36,667 nucleotides of DNA from an uncultured Ruminococcus sp. GTDB lineage: Bacteria > Bacillota > Clostridia > Oscillospirales > Ruminococcaceae. A model generated the notes under the pieces. The model was not told where the DNA came from. It did no database searches and was given only the letters and a program-made list of their open reading frames with translations. The DNA is taken from the NCBI GenBank assembly GCA_900752785.1, contig CAADWP010000165.1, forward strand, positions 1-36,667, in the 5' to 3' direction. Both the position numbers and the translations under genes were made by a program. This document shows, piece after piece, positions 16,073 to 23,798 of this stretch (positions within the stretch are counted from its first letter, which is position 1; each line of letters begins with the position of its first letter).

Positions 16073-18391
16073 TCAGTCTTCCGCAAGGTCAAGTATATCC
16101 TGTGAAGCAAAATCCTCTAAGACAATATTATCCAAATTTGCAACAAAAGAAACACGGATATACTTCGGGTATTGTACTGCCAGTCCCTGCACCTGTTCTT
16201 TGAAGGCTTTTGCGTCTATACCATAAATGTCATGCGGAGACACTCCGCTTGCATTTTCCACATTGCGGGAATTCACAAGTTCACTAAAAGTAAAACTCTT
16301 ATGACCGGTTCTCTCTGCATACAGATACAGAGAATACAAAAGTGCAACCGGATCAGGATAGTCCCATCCTGCACGAAGGTAGGATTTATCAACAACGATA
16401 CCCTGACCAAGAGCAGAGCCGATTGGGGAGTCACGGAAAGTTGACAGCAGCGAGTTAACTGCTTGTCCACGACTCTTTTCACTTATATCTCGATCTAACC
16501 ACTCAATCAAGTCATCCTTCTGGAACATTTCTCCTGCACCTATATTCAGGCAGAAACACCTTACAACAATAGAATCATACGCAAGATTAGCCCAAAGGAT
16601 CGCCCACACAAATGGGTTATATGAACCCATCGGTAACAGTTTTTCTCCAAGAGGTGTCAGTTCAACCAGTATTTGCTCTTTGTTGTTCTTTTCCTCTCTT
16701 TTAAGTATATTTGCATCACCCATCCAGTATCTGAGCGATTTATATTGGTCTTTTCCTAAAACGGTCATTCCGAAACAATCTAAACCATTGTCTGTCAAAT
16801 GAGAATAGAAGGATTGCCTTAATCCAAAGTTACGGTAGCGGTCTGGATTCTTCACAGTATCACTCCTTATATATAATGATTTTGCAACCATGCATCCTTT
16901 ATCGGTATACATACAGCAGTTATAACAATGAACACACGCTTTTTCTCTAATGTGTATCTTTCCATCAATGATTTGAAACGCATTTGTCGGGCATTGCGGT
17001 ACACAAGCTTTACAGCCAACACAATATGCTGTTTTATTCGCAACAGCTCGCAAAGATGCAATGTCAAAACGGTCAAGTCTTGTAATTGGATAAATGGTGA
17101 TGTGCTGACCTGCTTCATCGACGGTCAGTGTCATTTCACATATTCCGTGTTTGGACAACACATACTTTTTATCATTCTTTTCTTCAACTATATGACCAAA
17201 TACTCCTACAACATCATTCCATGATTGACGCGCATTTTTTATATCTATAATCAGCTTGCCGTCTTCAATAGTTTCGGCAATCCTGTTTTCGCCTTGCTTT
17301 AATATTTTGCCGCCAGCCCTTACTTGCCAGCCTCCGTCTTCAACGTATTTTTTATCCAATTTACCCTTGGCATACATTGTAAGATCTTCAATAAGAGATA
17401 ATGAAGTAGCCATTTCATCATGGTAATTATGAGCGATTAATGAATCCTGCCATTTAGCGGACATAGGGCAAACCATACAGCCTACACGGTATATGCCATG
17501 CCTATACGCATTATTTATCATCAAATTATTATGGAGAATATATACAAACACTTCGGCAGTATCCCATTTCAGTATGGCATGACAGTTAATTTGCAGGGCA
17601 TTTTTTACGCCCTCACCAACCTCAGTGTATTTGGCTCTTCTTGCGCTTTCTTCTGCTCGAACTCCGTCAAACACTACAGCTTTTACGTTTTCACCTGTCA
17701 ATTCCTGAAGTAATAAAATTGTTGGAACTGATTTGTGTACTGAACAACACCAACGCAGCTTACTTGCCGGCGGTCCAAATTCTTCCCACGACTTACTTGG
17801 TTCCATGTGACATTTCGCCTCTTCAAAGTGTAACTCAGCCCATTGCTCCTTTGCTTTTTCAACAGCCCTGATAGTATCAGACAACTCCATACCGGTATTG
17901 CTGAACACCACATAGAAATCACTCGGTGCAAGTGCTTTTGCACACAAGTCAAGTAAGACGATAGAATCCTTACCGCCAGAAAAGGCACATATGAACGCAT
18001 AACCTTGTTTCTTATATTTTTCATACTGTTCTTGTATGAAGTGTACTGCCTTTTGTTCTAAGCTGATCATCAGTGTCTTATTTACTTCATATAGGCGATC
18101 GACATCTATCGGCTGTAACTGTAGGCGTTCATCGGTTTTCAACTCTATTGTCGGTTTGGTATAGAATCCGCCGCCTTTTGCCTCAGCCACACAAGTGCCG
18201 TTCATCACATATCGTCTGACTCCTTCTGCCCACAGTAATGGGGCATCTGTATCCCTTGGATAGTCCCAGTAGCGATACATTTCAAAGAAATCCAGTTCCT
18301 CTCGAAATACAGGGCGGATCTCTTTCTGCAATTTCGCATCTATTGTCAAACGGAATATTCCATATTCATTTGTCCATTCATAGCCGTACAT
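16073..18391 (-). CDS. brxP: BrxP: PAPS-reductase/DndC-like sulfurtransferase fused to a 2[4Fe-4S] ferredoxin domain
   Basis: This 772-aa protein marks type 4 BREX. An ATP-pyrophosphatase P-loop, FSGGKDS (about 137-143), defines the PAPS-reductase/DndC fold. RWCCSVHK (about 213-220) and GCMVCPMS (about 304-311) supply cysteines placed like the Fe-S ligands of DndC. A ferredoxin-like segment follows, with CVGCKACVPQCP (about 457-468) and CVHCYNCC (about 486-493), enough for two [4Fe-4S] clusters. The last 240 residues are unassigned. By analogy with DndC it would activate the DNA backbone with ATP and insert sulfur delivered by the desulfurase at the end of this operon. The built-in ferredoxin could supply electrons. 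AAGGA precedes the ATG. The sulfurtransferase role on DNA is inferred from the family. Confidence 0.9.
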   Translation of the reverse strand: MYGYEWTNEYGIFRLTIDAKLQKEIRPVFREELDFFEMYRYWDYPRDTDAPLLWAEGVRRYVMNGTCVAEAKGGGFYTKPTIELKTDERLQLQPIDVDRLYEVNKTLMISLEQKAVHFIQEQYEKYKKQGYAFICAFSGGKDSIVLLDLCAKALAPSDFYVVFSNTGMELSDTIRAVEKAKEQWAELHFEEAKCHMEPSKSWEEFGPPASKLRWCCSVHKSVPTILLLQELTGENVKAVVFDGVRAEESARRAKYTEVGEGVKNALQINCHAILKWDTAEVFVYILHNNLMINNAYRHGIYRVGCMVCPMSAKWQDSLIAHNYHDEMATSLSLIEDLTMYAKGKLDKKYVEDGGWQVRAGGKILKQGENRIAETIEDGKLIIDIKNARQSWNDVVGVFGHIVEEKNDKKYVLSKHGICEMTLTVDEAGQHITIYPITRLDRFDIASLRAVANKTAYCVGCKACVPQCPTNAFQIIDGKIHIREKACVHCYNCCMYTDKGCMVAKSLYIRSDTVKNPDRYRNFGLRQSFYSHLTDNGLDCFGMTVLGKDQYKSLRYWMGDANILKREEKNNKEQILVELTPLGEKLLPMGSYNPFVWAILWANLAYDSIVVRCFCLNIGAGEMFQKDDLIEWLDRDISEKSRGQAVNSLLSTFRDSPIGSALGQGIVVDKSYLRAGWDYPDPVALLYSLYLYAERTGHKSFTFSELVNSRNVENASGVSPHDIYGIDAKAFKEQVQGLAVQYPKYIRVSFVANLDNIVLEDFASQDILDLAED

Positions 18392-18408
18392 GGCTTATCA
18401 TTCCTTAG

Positions 18409-20295
18409 TTATATTTTTATAGTAACGCTCTTGCGGTCTAAATCCCATATGAATCGACCATCATTAGGCAATGCATCCGGCATTGTGTAGATGAGCTCTC
18501 TACCAGCGATCAATCCGTATTCGACAAGTATTTGACGAAGTTCCTCGCTGCTATACGTCTGTGTACTGTTATCAAGCAGTGTGATCTGCTTTTCAACAAA
18601 CAGTGATAACACTGCATCGGAGAATGCTTGAATTTCACTATCAAGCGTCACTAACATTGCGTGCAGTGTATCTATTGACTGCGTATTAAGAGCGCATATT
18701 GTTTTCGCACCGATTTCGTTGTAATAAAAGCGCAGGATACTCTGTAACAATAGCGGTGTCCATGCTCTTCCTCCCGGCAGATCAGGCAAAAGGTCATACC
18801 ACATAGGCTGAATATCTCTGATAACGATATGATCTCCGACATCGTTAAATAGTGTTTTGACGGCTTTTCTTGCCTTATTCAACCATTCAGGTGTGATACC
18901 AATACTTTCCGATGTAATTATATAACCAGGTTCATATAATAGGAAATCCGGTGCAGAAGTTAACTTCATATACTGACGAGAATGCGTATTGTTTATACCC
19001 AGCAGGAGCAAATACTCTTCCAAATCATTCTCGCTGAAGAAACCGCCTTGGTCACGAGCGTATTTCATTATGATGTCAAGTTTGGATGTTACGATTTCTT
19101 GAGAACTTGTAATATGCGCTTTGCCTTGAAATGAGTAGTGTACATCATGGTATTTTTCTTTTGAAAACAGATGCTCTGCCATGTCAAATATCTTTCGCTG
19201 ATCGCCCATATCATTATCGTTCATAAACATTGCCATATCGAGTTTGGCATAATCATACAACTGAGCTGCGGAAACATAGCCGTTGTTTTTCTCCATCAGT
19301 TTTTCTAAGACTGCTTGTAGACAGTCTGCTCCGACTTCCCAATCAACAAACGCTTCTTTATGAATCAATCTATCGCCTATAGATACAATATCTATTGAAG
19401 AAGCTACAGCTTTCTTGACTGTCAGTACCAGTAATTCCAGAGCCATAGCGGTTTCATCGACTGTACACCCATTTAGATCCGCTTTAAGCACATATGATTC
19501 AACACGTTCTATGTGTTCGGATGACTCTTTGTCAGGGCAATTACCATTTATACACTCAGGTGCTTGGCTCAATCGAATCGCCTCCTTTAGTAGTGATAAG
19601 TAAGCATCATAGTCGCTTTGGTATAGCTCATACATTTCTTTGATAGCCTTTGAACATGATGGCAGTCCTTTATTACCACCTGTAAAAAGGTATTGCACTT
19701 GAGCCAAGTGCATATTCATTCCGTTGACATTTCGATAAGTTTCATTGATCTTTATTCCACGATTGATAGCATACTGGCGAAGTGTATTTGATAGTTTAAC
19801 CGCTTCTGACTTATAATCCTCGCCACGGGTGATACTTTCATACGCCTTAAAAAGAAGAGCGGTTTCATACTTATCCCACGAGATCCGTATTATTGGTTTG
19901 TGTGTGGTATCCGAATCATTGGCAGATTTTTTGGGGGATTGAGCGTTACTTTCGACCTCAGTATTCAACATAGTGGTTGCTTCTCTTAGGATGGCAACGA
20001 ATTGATCATGATCGTTCACAAATATATCATACATATTGCGAATTGCTCTTGATGCCCCAGATAGCCCTTTTTCTCCGCCTGTAAATAGAAACTGTACATT
20101 TCCTAACTGCATATTCATGCCATTGATATTACGAAAAGTTCCATCTATAACAATCCCGTTTATAGATGCAAGCCGGCGAAGGTTATCGGAGAGCCGAAAA
20201 GCTTGTTCCTTCATGCTGCTACCATTAACAACGTTCTCATAAGCCATAAAGAGAAGTGCTATCTCATGTTTACTCCAAGGAATACGCTTTGCCAT
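18409..20295 (-). CDS. Uncharacterised BREX-operon protein with a duplicated N-terminal domain
   Basis: This 628-aa protein begins with two copies of a domain of about 100 residues (about 5-108 and 137-241). Shared positions include W-x-K-x-E-x-ALLF-x-AYE, LS-x-x-LR, and RN-x-NGMNM-x-L followed by VQ-x-LFTGG-x-KGL. This layout resembles, from memory, the N-terminal domain of some HNH/McrA-type endonucleases (LS..LR, FRN.NGV, L), but no HNH motif is present. Residues about 250-628 look like a chain of helical or winged-helix domains with no catalytic motif I can identify. A DNA-recognition or modification-sensing role is plausible. It starts with GAGGTGA 5 bases upstream, follows the regulator by 33 bases and precedes brxP by 17, so it belongs to the operon. 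I do not know a name for it. Confidence 0.8.
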   Translation of the reverse strand: MAKRIPWSKHEIALLFMAYENVVNGSSMKEQAFRLSDNLRRLASINGIVIDGTFRNINGMNMQLGNVQFLFTGGEKGLSGASRAIRNMYDIFVNDHDQFVAILREATTMLNTEVESNAQSPKKSANDSDTTHKPIIRISWDKYETALLFKAYESITRGEDYKSEAVKLSNTLRQYAINRGIKINETYRNVNGMNMHLAQVQYLFTGGNKGLPSCSKAIKEMYELYQSDYDAYLSLLKEAIRLSQAPECINGNCPDKESSEHIERVESYVLKADLNGCTVDETAMALELLVLTVKKAVASSIDIVSIGDRLIHKEAFVDWEVGADCLQAVLEKLMEKNNGYVSAAQLYDYAKLDMAMFMNDNDMGDQRKIFDMAEHLFSKEKYHDVHYSFQGKAHITSSQEIVTSKLDIIMKYARDQGGFFSENDLEEYLLLLGINNTHSRQYMKLTSAPDFLLYEPGYIITSESIGITPEWLNKARKAVKTLFNDVGDHIVIRDIQPMWYDLLPDLPGGRAWTPLLLQSILRFYYNEIGAKTICALNTQSIDTLHAMLVTLDSEIQAFSDAVLSLFVEKQITLLDNSTQTYSSEELRQILVEYGLIAGRELIYTMPDALPNDGRFIWDLDRKSVTIKI

Positions 20296-20328
20296 ACAAT
20301 CACCTCACCTATGACCGGATACATTGAT

Positions 20329-20547
20329 TTATCGAGCTGCCAACCAACTTTCTTCAATCGGAACATAATCAACATTATGCACATCACAAAAATCCTTGAT
20401 TCTCTTCATTGTAGATAGGTTAGGAACGCTTTTACCGATTTCCCACCTGTTCACAGTAGAAACAGAAACGGTAAGTTCCTTTGCAAAAGCCTCTTGAGAA
20501 AGAAAAAGTTTTTGTCTCATCGTTTTAATATTATCGGAAAACAACAT
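20329..20547 (-). CDS. XRE-family helix-turn-helix regulator, first gene of the BREX operon
   Basis: This 72-aa protein is a single HTH_3 domain. LSQEAFAKELTVSVSTVNRW is the helix-turn-helix, followed by EIGKSVPNLSTMKRI, as in Cro/CI-type regulators. It lacks a dimerisation or sensor domain. GGGAG lies 9 bases before the ATG. It is the promoter-proximal gene of the operon, and the promoter just upstream carries repeated TATAGCAC motifs, so it probably represses its own transcription and that of the whole defence operon. Confidence 0.88.
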   Translation of the reverse strand: MLFSDNIKTMRQKLFLSQEAFAKELTVSVSTVNRWEIGKSVPNLSTMKRIKDFCDVHNVDYVPIEESWLAAR

Positions 20548-20589
20548 ATTCGCATCTCCCTTCAGTTTTATTGGCGTTTACATATTATC

Positions 20590-20626
20590 ATTATAGCACT
20601 AACCAAGCGTTTTGTCAATATAGCAC
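20590..20626 (-). promoter_or_regulatory. Consensus promoter and candidate operator of the BREX operon
   Basis: On the minus strand TTGACA (plus-strand 20613-20618) and TATAAT (20590-20595) are 17 bases apart, a perfect sigma-A promoter with an extended TG. The plus-strand 8-mer TATAGCAC occurs twice, at 20592-20599 (over the -10) and 20619-20626 (next to the -35), 27 bases apart. This fits repressor sites for the XRE protein encoded just downstream. An unregulated promoter this strong would be costly, which supports repression. Confidence 0.8.
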
Positions 20627-20655
20627 AAAATAGAGCGGACTGCTTAACGAGATTT

Positions 20656-21144
20656 TTATTCTCCTAAAGAACCGCCCTTAAACCCTGAAAGATTTATTAT
20701 CTCCTTTTTACACTTCTGAGCATACTGCACCGTTTTATACGCACCACCACTCTTATGTTGAATACAGCACACGACCAAGTCTGAACGGTCGATCATACAC
20801 CTGTTACGAACTTGTATCGCAGACTTATAGTGTACTTCGGACGAGTCGGTGCATATCTCAACTTCGTCATAGTAGTTCAGATAGCTCTGCTCATTGTCAC
20901 GGTACTCAGCTTTCATATACGGCAGCACAAGAATCAGCGATGTGTTGCCGCAGCCGTATTGCTTGACAGCTCGCCTGATCGCTGATGCCACCAGGAGATC
21001 AAATTCTCCGTCCCGACCGACCAGAAATTCTACATATTGTTTTTGTGTGATGAGATCATGCAGGAGCCGTTCCAGCCTGCTTTCTATCTCTGCCGCGCCT
21101 TCTACTTCACGATGTCCAAAGAAACTGACTGTGTATATCTCCAT
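20656..21144 (-). CDS. SLOG-superfamily (DUF1273/YspA-like) protein
   Basis: This 162-aa protein begins EIYTVSFFGHRE, the glycine-histidine-arginine start typical of small Rossmann-like SLOG proteins. It contains FLVGRDGEFDLLVASAIRRA, which fits the nucleotide-binding loop and helix of that fold. LILVLPYM and the closing GGAYKTVQYAQK segment also match. SLOG domains bind nucleotides and often occur in defence and stress-signalling loci; the ligand here is unknown. I chose the ATG at 21142-21144, with AGGTGA about 5 bases upstream, over a GTG three codons earlier. It has its own promoter and ends about 40 bases before the BREX promoter. Confidence 0.7.
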   Translation of the reverse strand: MEIYTVSFFGHREVEGAAEIESRLERLLHDLITQKQYVEFLVGRDGEFDLLVASAIRRAVKQYGCGNTSLILVLPYMKAEYRDNEQSYLNYYDEVEICTDSSEVHYKSAIQVRNRCMIDRSDLVVCCIQHKSGGAYKTVQYAQKCKKEIINLSGFKGGSLGE

Positions 21145-21215
21145 AGCTATCACCTGAAAATGTCATTGCTCATCTTTCTAATGATACTTCTATGCTTACT
21201 ATCTAATATATCTTG

Positions 21216-21244
21216 ATTATAACATATCTTAGAAGATTATTCAA
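21216..21244 (-). promoter_or_regulatory. Sigma-A promoter of the SLOG gene
   Basis: On the minus strand TTGAAT (plus-strand 21239-21244) and TATAAT (21216-21221) are 17 bases apart. A six-base inverted repeat, TCTTGA/TCAAGA (21211-21216 and 21241-21246), brackets the promoter and may be an operator for the divergent XRE regulator. Confidence 0.65.
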
Positions 21245-21318
21245 GAGCAAACAACATATTTCCTTTGAGTATAGCGGATTTCTTTTGCTGTATCATAGTA
21301 GTAAGAGGTGATTTAGCT

Positions 21319-21630
21319 ATGACAGACGATTTTGTAAGAAACAGGATAACTCAGCTACGGCTTCAAAAGGGTGTATCGGAGTACCAGATGAGCTATGATC
21401 TCGGTCATAGCCGTGGATATATCTACAACATTTCATCGGGAAAGTCCCTTCCGCCGCTGTCAGAGCTGTTTGCGATATGCGACTACTTCGGCATCACACC
21501 TGCGGAGTTCTTCGATGACAGCATTTCAAATCCTGAGCTGATACGGAAAGCGGTTGAGGGTATGAAACAGCTTGATGACGGGGATCAGCTGATGATACTG
21601 AATCATATCAACAGGTTGATGAAAAAGTAA
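21319..21630 (+). CDS. XRE-family transcriptional regulator
   Basis: This 103-aa protein has an N-terminal HTH domain (ITQLRLQKGVSEYQMSYDLG, then SRGYIYNISSGKSLPPLSEL) and a short C-terminal helix pair. The domain is like those of Cro/CI regulators, and the tail (ISNPELIRKAVEGMKQL) suits dimerisation. I chose the ATG at 21319 with AGAGGTGA 6 bases upstream; the open frame starts earlier but has no ribosome site. A weak promoter (TTGAGT at 21265-21270, TGTATC at 21289-21294) may serve it. It is divergent from the SLOG gene and may control it. Confidence 0.82.
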   Translation: MTDDFVRNRITQLRLQKGVSEYQMSYDLGHSRGYIYNISSGKSLPPLSELFAICDYFGITPAEFFDDSISNPELIRKAVEGMKQLDDGDQLMILNHINRLMKK

Positions 21631-21661
21631 TCTTTTGTCCTCTTGAATTTATTTTCTCGTA

Positions 21662-21690
21662 TTGCCTTATATTAATGAGAACTGTATAAT
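21662..21690 (+). promoter_or_regulatory. Sigma-A promoter of the AT-rich two-gene unit
   Basis: TTGCCT (21662-21667) and TATAAT (21685-21690) are exactly 17 bases apart, and the -10 is preceded by TG. The transcript would begin about 10 bases before the ribosome site of the 65-aa gene. Confidence 0.65.
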
Positions 21691-21707
21691 TAAGTAGGTG
21701 ATGATAT

Positions 21708-21905
21708 ATGGACAACTCAATTCTTGATTTTAACAGAATACCTACTGTTTTAAAACGCTGTTCGTTTGAAAGCAAAATGAATACTTCACAGATTTACTCT
21801 CGAAAGCTAATGATTTATAGTGGGGCGCAAGGGTACAGTTTTCAAATTCCCTTACCATGGGAAATAGAAGCTTTTGTTTTATATTCAGTCTACTCCAAAG
21901 AATGA
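21708..21905 (+). CDS. Small uncharacterised protein, first gene of an AT-rich pair
   Basis: This 65-aa protein follows a good promoter and an AGGTGATGATAT ribosome region before its ATG. It matches no family I recognise. It ends 39 bases before the 422-aa gene and appears to share its transcript. It could be a leader, an antitoxin-like partner or a small subunit. Start, promoter and spacing make it a credible gene despite its size. Confidence 0.55.
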   Translation: MDNSILDFNRIPTVLKRCSFESKMNTSQIYSRKLMIYSGAQGYSFQIPLPWEIEAFVLYSVYSKE

Positions 21906-21944
21906 AAGTATGATAAAATAAGCAGCAAAAATTTTTGGAGAATA

Positions 21945-23213
21945 ATGAACAGTATTCGGAATTATATTCCGCCTAAATTAGAAAAATATAAGGGAACAAC
22001 ACAGTTTCTTACTTGGTTTAAAATCACTGCTGCCAGCACTCAATTTTATTCGCAGCAGAATTATATGTTCCTATTTTACAGGTATAATTACTATTTTTCA
22101 TACCACAATGATGTGATTGATATGAATGATATTTTCATAAAAAAATTTCATCATGATCATTATGAGTATTTACTGATGGCTCAATCTTTATGGCTTGCAT
22201 TGATGGCAGAACCCGAGACGGTATTTTCAGCGATAATACCTCTAATTCATGACTGCTATAGAGATCATATTAGTATGTTAGCAATCAGTAGAAGCGAGTA
22301 TATAAGACAAATGCAAAATTATAGCGGTTCATTTGAAGATTTTCTATACTCATTTCGCCCTTCGTATTCTTACCCTTTTATAGAGTATGAGAATAATTAT
22401 TATTTACCTACACCTCACTTGCTTTTTCAATCTGTTTGTGGCTCTATGCTGTATAGGCTTACGGAAGATAATGAAAATTTAAGAAGAATAATAGGAAAAG
22501 AAGTATTTGAATCATATTTGCTTAAAATAATTATTGACTCCAATGAATTTGATCAGGCTTTGCCGGAACATGATTACGAATTTAAGAGAGAACATAAGAA
22601 AACGGTAGATGTTATGGCAATAAAAGACACTACTATTGTTCTTTTGGACAGAAAGTCATATGTCCCCAAATCCAAACTAAGACTTATTTCAGAGGAGGCT
22701 CTTAATGATGACATTGGTCGTATCGCAAAAGCAATAGCTCAAGTATACAAACACACAAGAAATAGGATTGGAAAGGAATACTATTATTTTGAAAAAAATA
22801 AAAAGTATATAGACTTTGAAAACGATATATTTGGTATAGTTATTATTGAAGAGGATGGCTATCTGCCAGAAGAGGAAATATACAATTCTGCTGCTCTAAC
22901 GCTTAAATTAGATATATCAGAGACAAAATGGTTAAGGAAACATATTTTTGTATTGCCGTTGTACGATCTCGAAAGAATTCTTTTTGCTAATCAGAGTCTT
23001 ATATCTTTTTTACGAAAGAAAGCCGAGAACCCGGATTATATTATCGATTATCCTTGTTATATTGAATGTGAAGCCGTAGACAGTTTCAGAAAAATCTTTT
23101 GTGATGAAATGCAAAAGCGAACGTGGAGCTTAGTTAAGAATGTAGATGATAAAAATATGTTGGCTGGATTTTACAGCAAAATGAAAAGTATTGAATCAAG
23201 AAGACGTATATAA
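21945..23213 (+). CDS. Uncharacterised AT-rich protein with a possible PD-(D/E)xK nuclease motif
   Basis: This 422-aa protein is aromatic-rich (many Tyr and Phe) with a helical N-terminal half. At about residues 220-240 it has VDVMAIKDTTIVLLDRKS. An Asp precedes two strand-like segments and an Asp-x-Lys, which fits the core of PD-(D/E)xK nucleases. The strand after it (VPKSKLRLISEEAL) and a later FGIVIIEEDG strand fit a Rossmann-like core. The gene is far more AT-rich than its neighbours, with many ATA and TTA codons, a sign of recent transfer. GGAG sits 5 bases before the ATG, and a strong terminator follows. The nuclease call is an inference from a short motif; the surroundings make a defence role reasonable. 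Confidence 0.6.
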   Translation: MNSIRNYIPPKLEKYKGTTQFLTWFKITAASTQFYSQQNYMFLFYRYNYYFSYHNDVIDMNDIFIKKFHHDHYEYLLMAQSLWLALMAEPETVFSAIIPLIHDCYRDHISMLAISRSEYIRQMQNYSGSFEDFLYSFRPSYSYPFIEYENNYYLPTPHLLFQSVCGSMLYRLTEDNENLRRIIGKEVFESYLLKIIIDSNEFDQALPEHDYEFKREHKKTVDVMAIKDTTIVLLDRKSYVPKSKLRLISEEALNDDIGRIAKAIAQVYKHTRNRIGKEYYYFEKNKKYIDFENDIFGIVIIEEDGYLPEEEIYNSAALTLKLDISETKWLRKHIFVLPLYDLERILFANQSLISFLRKKAENPDYIIDYPCYIECEAVDSFRKIFCDEMQKRTWSLVKNVDDKNMLAGFYSKMKSIESRRRI

Positions 23214-23224
23214 CTTATAGCTGA

Positions 23225-23260
23225 AAAGAGCGAGTTGCCTATTCTGATAACTCGCTCTTT
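23225..23260. terminator. Hairpin terminator between convergent genes
   Basis: AAAGAGCGAGTT (23225-23236) pairs perfectly with AACTCGCTCTTT (23249-23260) around a 12-base loop. It lies between the 422-aa gene and the convergent small gene ending at 23264. The short T runs on both strands suggest it works in both directions. Confidence 0.8.
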
Positions 23261-23263
23261 CGA

Positions 23264-23476
23264 TTATTCGTCCTCGTCCGAACATTCCTCCAGCCCGTGC
23301 ATAAGCTGAATATAAACGCACTCTGCTCGGTCATGTTCCTCGCCGTCGGTAGACATCATAAGTTCCAGGAAATATGCTTTTGCTTCTTCATAGTCCGTCC
23401 AGACCTCACGTCTGCCGTTGCATATGGTAGTGACCTTGCGTGACTTCGGCATTGCCAATTCTGAGATTTTCAACAT
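23264..23476 (-). CDS. Small acidic protein typical of Clostridia mobile elements
   Basis: This 70-aa protein contains VTTICNGRREVWTDYEEAKAYF and an acidic C-terminus (LEECSDEDE). I have the impression that similar small proteins (ICNG-x-x-EVW, then YFLE-x-MM) recur in Clostridia mobile elements, but I cannot name the family or function. I chose the ATG at 23474-23476, with GGAGGT about 8 bases upstream, over an ATG 15 codons earlier that lies in the promoter. It is a single-gene unit with its own promoter. Confidence 0.65.
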   Translation of the reverse strand: MLKISELAMPKSRKVTTICNGRREVWTDYEEAKAYFLELMMSTDGEEHDRAECVYIQLMHGLEECSDEDE

Positions 23477-23509
23477 AGCTGTGACCTCCATAAGTTTTAT
23501 TGTAGATAC

Positions 23510-23538
23510 ATTATATACCACAGCAAGCTAAGAGTCCA
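23510..23538 (-). promoter_or_regulatory. Promoter of the small acidic-protein gene
   Basis: On the minus strand TGGACT (plus-strand 23533-23538) and TATAAT (23510-23515) are 17 bases apart, about 35 bases before the ATG. The -35 matches the consensus at four of six positions. Confidence 0.5.
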
Positions 23539-23694
23539 GCTCTGCGGAGAATCTGTAACTATTCTTGTGAAATGCGCAGCAATCACGACACTTTCCCCGG
23601 TGCATAATAACGTGAGTGATAGTACCGCTCACCTGTGGCATACTATCAATAACAGTCATTAGATCAGAGGAGTTGTTTTCTGAATAGTTTTTCA

Positions 23695-23768
23695 CTGAAT
23701 TTTTATTCAGAAACTTGACAACGGCAAAGCACTGTGGTATAATATCATTATACTGAAAAATTATTCAG
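23695..23768 (+). promoter_or_regulatory. Consensus promoter bracketed by two identical palindromic operators
   Basis: TTGACA (23715-23720) and TATAAT (23738-23743) are 17 bases apart. The palindrome CTGAA-N6-TTCAG occurs just upstream (23695-23710) and just downstream (23753-23768). Additional half-sites are CTGAA at 23680-23684 and TTCAG near 23779. This is the pattern of a repressor that binds both sides of a strong promoter. The rest of the gene-free stretch 23539-23694 shows only a GTGAG/CTCAC inverted repeat near 23612-23632. Confidence 0.75.
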
Positions 23769-23798
23769 AGAAAACATTTTCAGAAAAGATGTGATACT

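Noticed and set aside
6623..20547. A type 1 or type 2 BREX system, or a plain dnd system
   Set aside because: No PglX methyltransferase, BrxA, BrxB or PglW is present, and DndB, DndD and DndE are absent; BrxP fits type 4.
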